Origin: Pithys albifrons albifrons | Taxonomy: Eukaryota; Chordata; Aves; Passeriformes; Thamnophilidae | Reading direction: 5' to 3' | DNA length: 64,000 nt | Assembly: GCF_047495875.1 (NCBI RefSeq) | Contig: NC_092497.1 | Span: 65,557,492 to 65,621,491, forward strand | Shown here: positions 60,529-64,000 of the stretch, one piece after another | Numbering within the stretch: position 1 is the first letter of the stretch | Layout of the letters: the number at the start of each line of letters is the position of its first letter | Notes under the pieces: generated by a model | The model's database searches: none | Told to the model about the DNA's origin: nothing | The model's input: only the letters and a program-made list of their open reading frames with translations | Translations under genes and position numbers: made by a program

Positions 60529-63500
60529 AGTGTATGATTTAGAAGCATTCTCACATTTTTCAGTCTACTTGGGTAATAGGCCAAAGACTCGAGATTTCAA
60601 AGTTTCACATTGATTTACCATTAAATATATCTTTCAGTTAAGTGTTTCTACTGATCTGATGTATTTCTAGTGTACAGGACTTAATAAACGAAGAGACTTT
60701 TCCTAAACCAAACACAGCTGAAATATAGAACTTTCATGACGTAGTGTACAAGTTCCAGATAAAAACAGTAGCTCTGTGATTTTAAGAAAACTCTGGAGGG
60801 GTAAAAAAATAATAATAATTTTAAAAGGTCAATGTTGTTGTTTTTAGAGGAATTTCATTATTTCAGTGAGGTAAATAAAAGTGTGATTCACTTCTTTAAA
60901 AATGCAATGCTCACTAATTGAAAAAAAAAAGGGTTAATATGAATAGAGAGGACTCACCAATCAGTGAGTGAAGGGTTAGGAATGTACATGCATAGATAGA
61001 TAAAGCCAACTGAACATACCAAATTTGATAATTTGATAAAAGACTTATTTACTATCTGGGCTTTGTGGGCAAAGAAATGTAGCACATCCACTTTAACAAG
61101 TTCGCTCATGCCACAAGCAGTCCAAGTATTGCCATTGCAAAGCCCATTTGATAGTTGTGTAAATGTTTAAGCAGTTAGTTTGTTTTGAGCTCCCTGCAAC
61201 AAAGGCTATGCTCCTACTTTTAATATGCCTCTATTACTATAAACCCAGTATATGCACTTGAATAAGCCTTGGAAAATGACAGACAACAAGATGTAAAATC
61301 TAAGAGTAGAATTTATGAGTATATTCAGGCATTGCACAGAACTATTGGCTAAAAATGTGCATGCAGTTCCAGGCAGGAAAGCTTCTGTGGCATGTTAAAA
61401 AACAGACATTTAATAGTTTGCTCTTACTCTTTCTAACCCTCAGGGAATTCCATGAGCAGTTGGAGCCATTAGAACATTGACATAAATGAGAGATACAGAA
61501 GATTAAGTCCACGTCAGACTTTTCTTGTATTCAGATGTTTGGCTTCCTGCCCTGTGTTCAGGCAATAAATTCACTGTAATAGAGCTGCTTCTAACATTCT
61601 GTTGAGTAGAAGTATCCCAGCAGAGGCAATAACAGGCGAAATAAGGTAAGCAGGAGTAAAGTATTATAGCAGGGTAAAATATGCTTCAATTTAAGATTAT
61701 ATTATCAGACTGCTTGTTTAGTAATGAAGTAATGATTTTCTTCAGTTAACTTTAAAGTTTTCTTCTGAAATATCTTTCTTTGTCTTGTTTATGTCTGTTT
61801 TTTTATATTCCTGTATCTAGTTTAGAGTATAGATTTTGTAAAGCCAGATTTGAAAGAGACTGTAACCTCATTATTTATTAGCTGTAGGATGCCAAAAGTT
61901 CTTTTTAATCCCTGTTAAACTGGAACAAACTGGAGGAGTTACTTGTGATCCTTGCTAGCAAGACTCAAAGCAGCAATGCAATACCCTCAACAAAACCAAT
62001 TCTAATTCTTTAACGATCTTAGCTATATTTTGTTACAAATATACCAGTACCCTCTGAGATAGATTTTAGATGTTGTTTTCATGTACTGAATTTGATTTAA
62101 TTTTATGATCAGATGTGTCTTGGGGTTAAGTGAAAGAGAGAATAATGGCTAAGAACACTAAGGAGGGCAAGAGAGGCTATATAACAGATTTTCTTTGCTG
62201 CCTTTATATAAATGAATTTATATGGTCTGTGGAGTAAGGAAAAAAATTCAGATTCAGTTTCCAAAATAGTAGTTGACAGACAGGTCTGCTGCCAAGAGTA
62301 GCATCCAGATTCTCCCAGTCCTCTGCAAGCAGTGTATACCTTACAGAAGAGAGGAACGAACAGAAGAAGAAATTATGAAAGGCATTAAAATAAAGAAATT
62401 GACATAGGGAGTTATACACAGCATTAAAAATTATGACTAAGAATGAAAAGAGTGGGAGTAGGTAATATCCATGGAAGAACATGCCATGAGAAGAAAGGCT
62501 TATTGAAATAGGAATATTTATATGTCATTTAGCTTTCAGAGACACATGAGGCAATTCAAGCAGTGGAAGCTTTTGTCATTTATTGTAAAGATCTTTAATT
62601 GTTCTGGAGAGCAAACAGAGGTGAAGTTCTACAACAAACTTTTCAATTTTCTACAAGCCAAAATAATTAAGTACAGTCCTTCAGAACTTCAAGGTTACTG
62701 TCAATCATTCATCACAGAAGGTTTCCTAAGAATTTATCCACTTCCTAAATATGTTTCTGAAAATGTCTTGGAACTGCCCTGCCCTCTTCAGGAATTCTTC
62801 AGTCTTGACTTGAAATAATTTTCCTTCTTTTCTTACAGTAGTGAGTGTAAGTAATGCAGGTGCAAGACTCTGAGTGTAGGTAAAAATCAGGAATCAAGAT
62901 ACTCAGAACTTCTGATTGAGGGCAGGTAAACTGGAATTAAACTTACGTGTTCAGTAGGAATCTCCAGTGAGGGATTAAGTGTCTGGTTTTTAGCCCCATA
63001 GATCTAGCAAAGGCTTAATGCTTTGTTAATGCTGAACACCCAGTATGCTATTACCTCAAGATTCACAAGCTGGTATTTACTGCCCACTCACACTTGACAG
63101 CCCTAGTCAAGCAGATGTTTCCAGAGATCAGGTTCCAATTAGGGCTTACTGAAAAACTACGGGGAGTGTTTTCTTCTCTTTATGTGTTCCATGATAAAGC
63201 AATTTTAGCTAGATAAGGATGACCCAGCCTCTTCTTTCAGCCTTTGTCTGCAAGTTATCAGACATTTGAAAAATGGGACATCTTTACCAAGAAGAACAAG
63301 TTAATTCCCTATAATAAATGTTTCACTTTTCAGTGACCTTACTAAATGTTGTTACAACTGAAGTGTCAGAGAGAGTGAAAAAGAACCTCAGTTACCCTTT
63401 GTAGTTTAATAACAAGAGAATTGTCAGGGACAGAAGTCTTTAATTTCTAATATTTCATGTAAATATTTAATGTGAAACTATGCATAAGGGAACTAAACCA

Positions 63501-64000
63501 AAGAAGAAAACAGAACTGCCCTCTCCTTCCCTAGATGAATTCACAAGTCATTACGTTTGTGTCAGAGCCATGATCTCTGACATAAGAGATACTTAGTTAT
63601 TCTGTGCAAAGCTGCACAGGGCTAAAATTGTACTTCAGGAGAGTGTGTAGGCTTCAGAATTTCAGTTTCCCTTTCTTCAAGCCAGAGAGAGGTTCTTAGC
63701 TTTTCTGAAATGCGGTGATTTCACTTGCAACAACAGGATATATTATTATCTGCTTGGGGGGTTCCTCTGTCAATGTTGTTCCCATTCTTAGACATCGACC
63801 TGTCTTTCAGATATCTGACCTAGCTGATATTCCTTAATAATTATAATATTCCTCAAATTTACAAGTTTCAGTCCTCATTCTTTCCTGACCCTTGGTTTAA
63901 GATTGCAATATAGATGTATGTCTTTACTGAGAGTGAGATTTTGCTATGTTAAAGTTAGCATCATTTTCAATCACTTATGAACACTTTGAAAATTTTCTTA
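60529..64000. other. Intergenic, right-edge segment
   Basis: This is AT-rich sequence. The longest open frame (98 codons, 62522-62818, plus strand) has no family resemblance and no gene-like surroundings. No repeat, RNA gene or promoter was recognised. Confidence 0.6.

Noticed and set aside
62522..62818. A 98-codon open frame near the right edge
   Set aside because: No recognisable motif, no splice or promoter context; a frame of this length is expected by chance in 64 kb.
43201..64000. RANBP6, UHRF2 or other genes that neighbour KIAA2026 in human
   Set aside because: I looked for their characteristic N-terminal or long single-exon sequences and saw none. They may be absent in birds or lie outside the window.

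Overview
This window looks like a piece of a bird genome, probably the Z chromosome. It is AT-rich with large introns, dotted with fragments of the avian LINE CR1 (about ten, several ending in the typical ATTCTATGAT-type tail), and carries avian ERVL-type LTRs. The only gene I recognise with confidence is KIAA2026 (BRD10, a bromodomain protein). Its human copy lies on 9p24, and human 9p corresponds to the avian Z; the Z assignment is inference.

Layout: KIAA2026 is on the minus strand. Exon 1 (41667-42220) sits in a CpG island at about 41.9-43.2 kb. Exons 2 to 6 follow at 38.6, 32.8-34.3, 22.7, 18.7 and 5.2 kb. All five splice junctions keep the reading frame, giving 822 codons from the upstream start. 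The 3' part of the gene, including its later exons, lies off the left edge. The introns hold CR1 pieces, an LTR with an exact 5-bp target duplication (12.47-13.00 kb), a second LTR-like element (14.4-14.7 kb), and two full copies of a composite SINE (23.6-24.0 and 27.1-27.4 kb). That SINE has a tRNA-Gln-like head, a 5S-rRNA-like segment and a short tandem-repeat tail.

The most interesting signal inside the gene is a run of four further exon-like blocks on the same strand (16.6, 10.3, 9.9 and 6.0 kb). They splice in phase with each other and with exon 5, and end in a stop codon followed by AATAAA before exon 6. This could be an alternative short 3' end of KIAA2026 or a nested gene.

Upstream of KIAA2026 (43.2-64 kb) I find no recognisable protein-coding gene. 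This part holds a GC-rich minisatellite against exon 1, a solo LTR with an exact target duplication (44.07-44.69 kb), a related LTR fragment (47.1-47.4 kb), a palindromic element (45.1-45.2 kb), and a second CpG island at 48.2-48.8 kb with a ZNF143-like promoter motif. It also holds a 238-bp direct duplication (46.3 and 48.8 kb), more CR1, and a decayed, internally deleted ERVL provirus on the minus strand (57.5-60.5 kb). The rest is AT-rich intergenic DNA in which I see nothing assignable.

No alignment, gene predictor or repeat library was run. Repeat boundaries are approximate unless a target duplication is stated.
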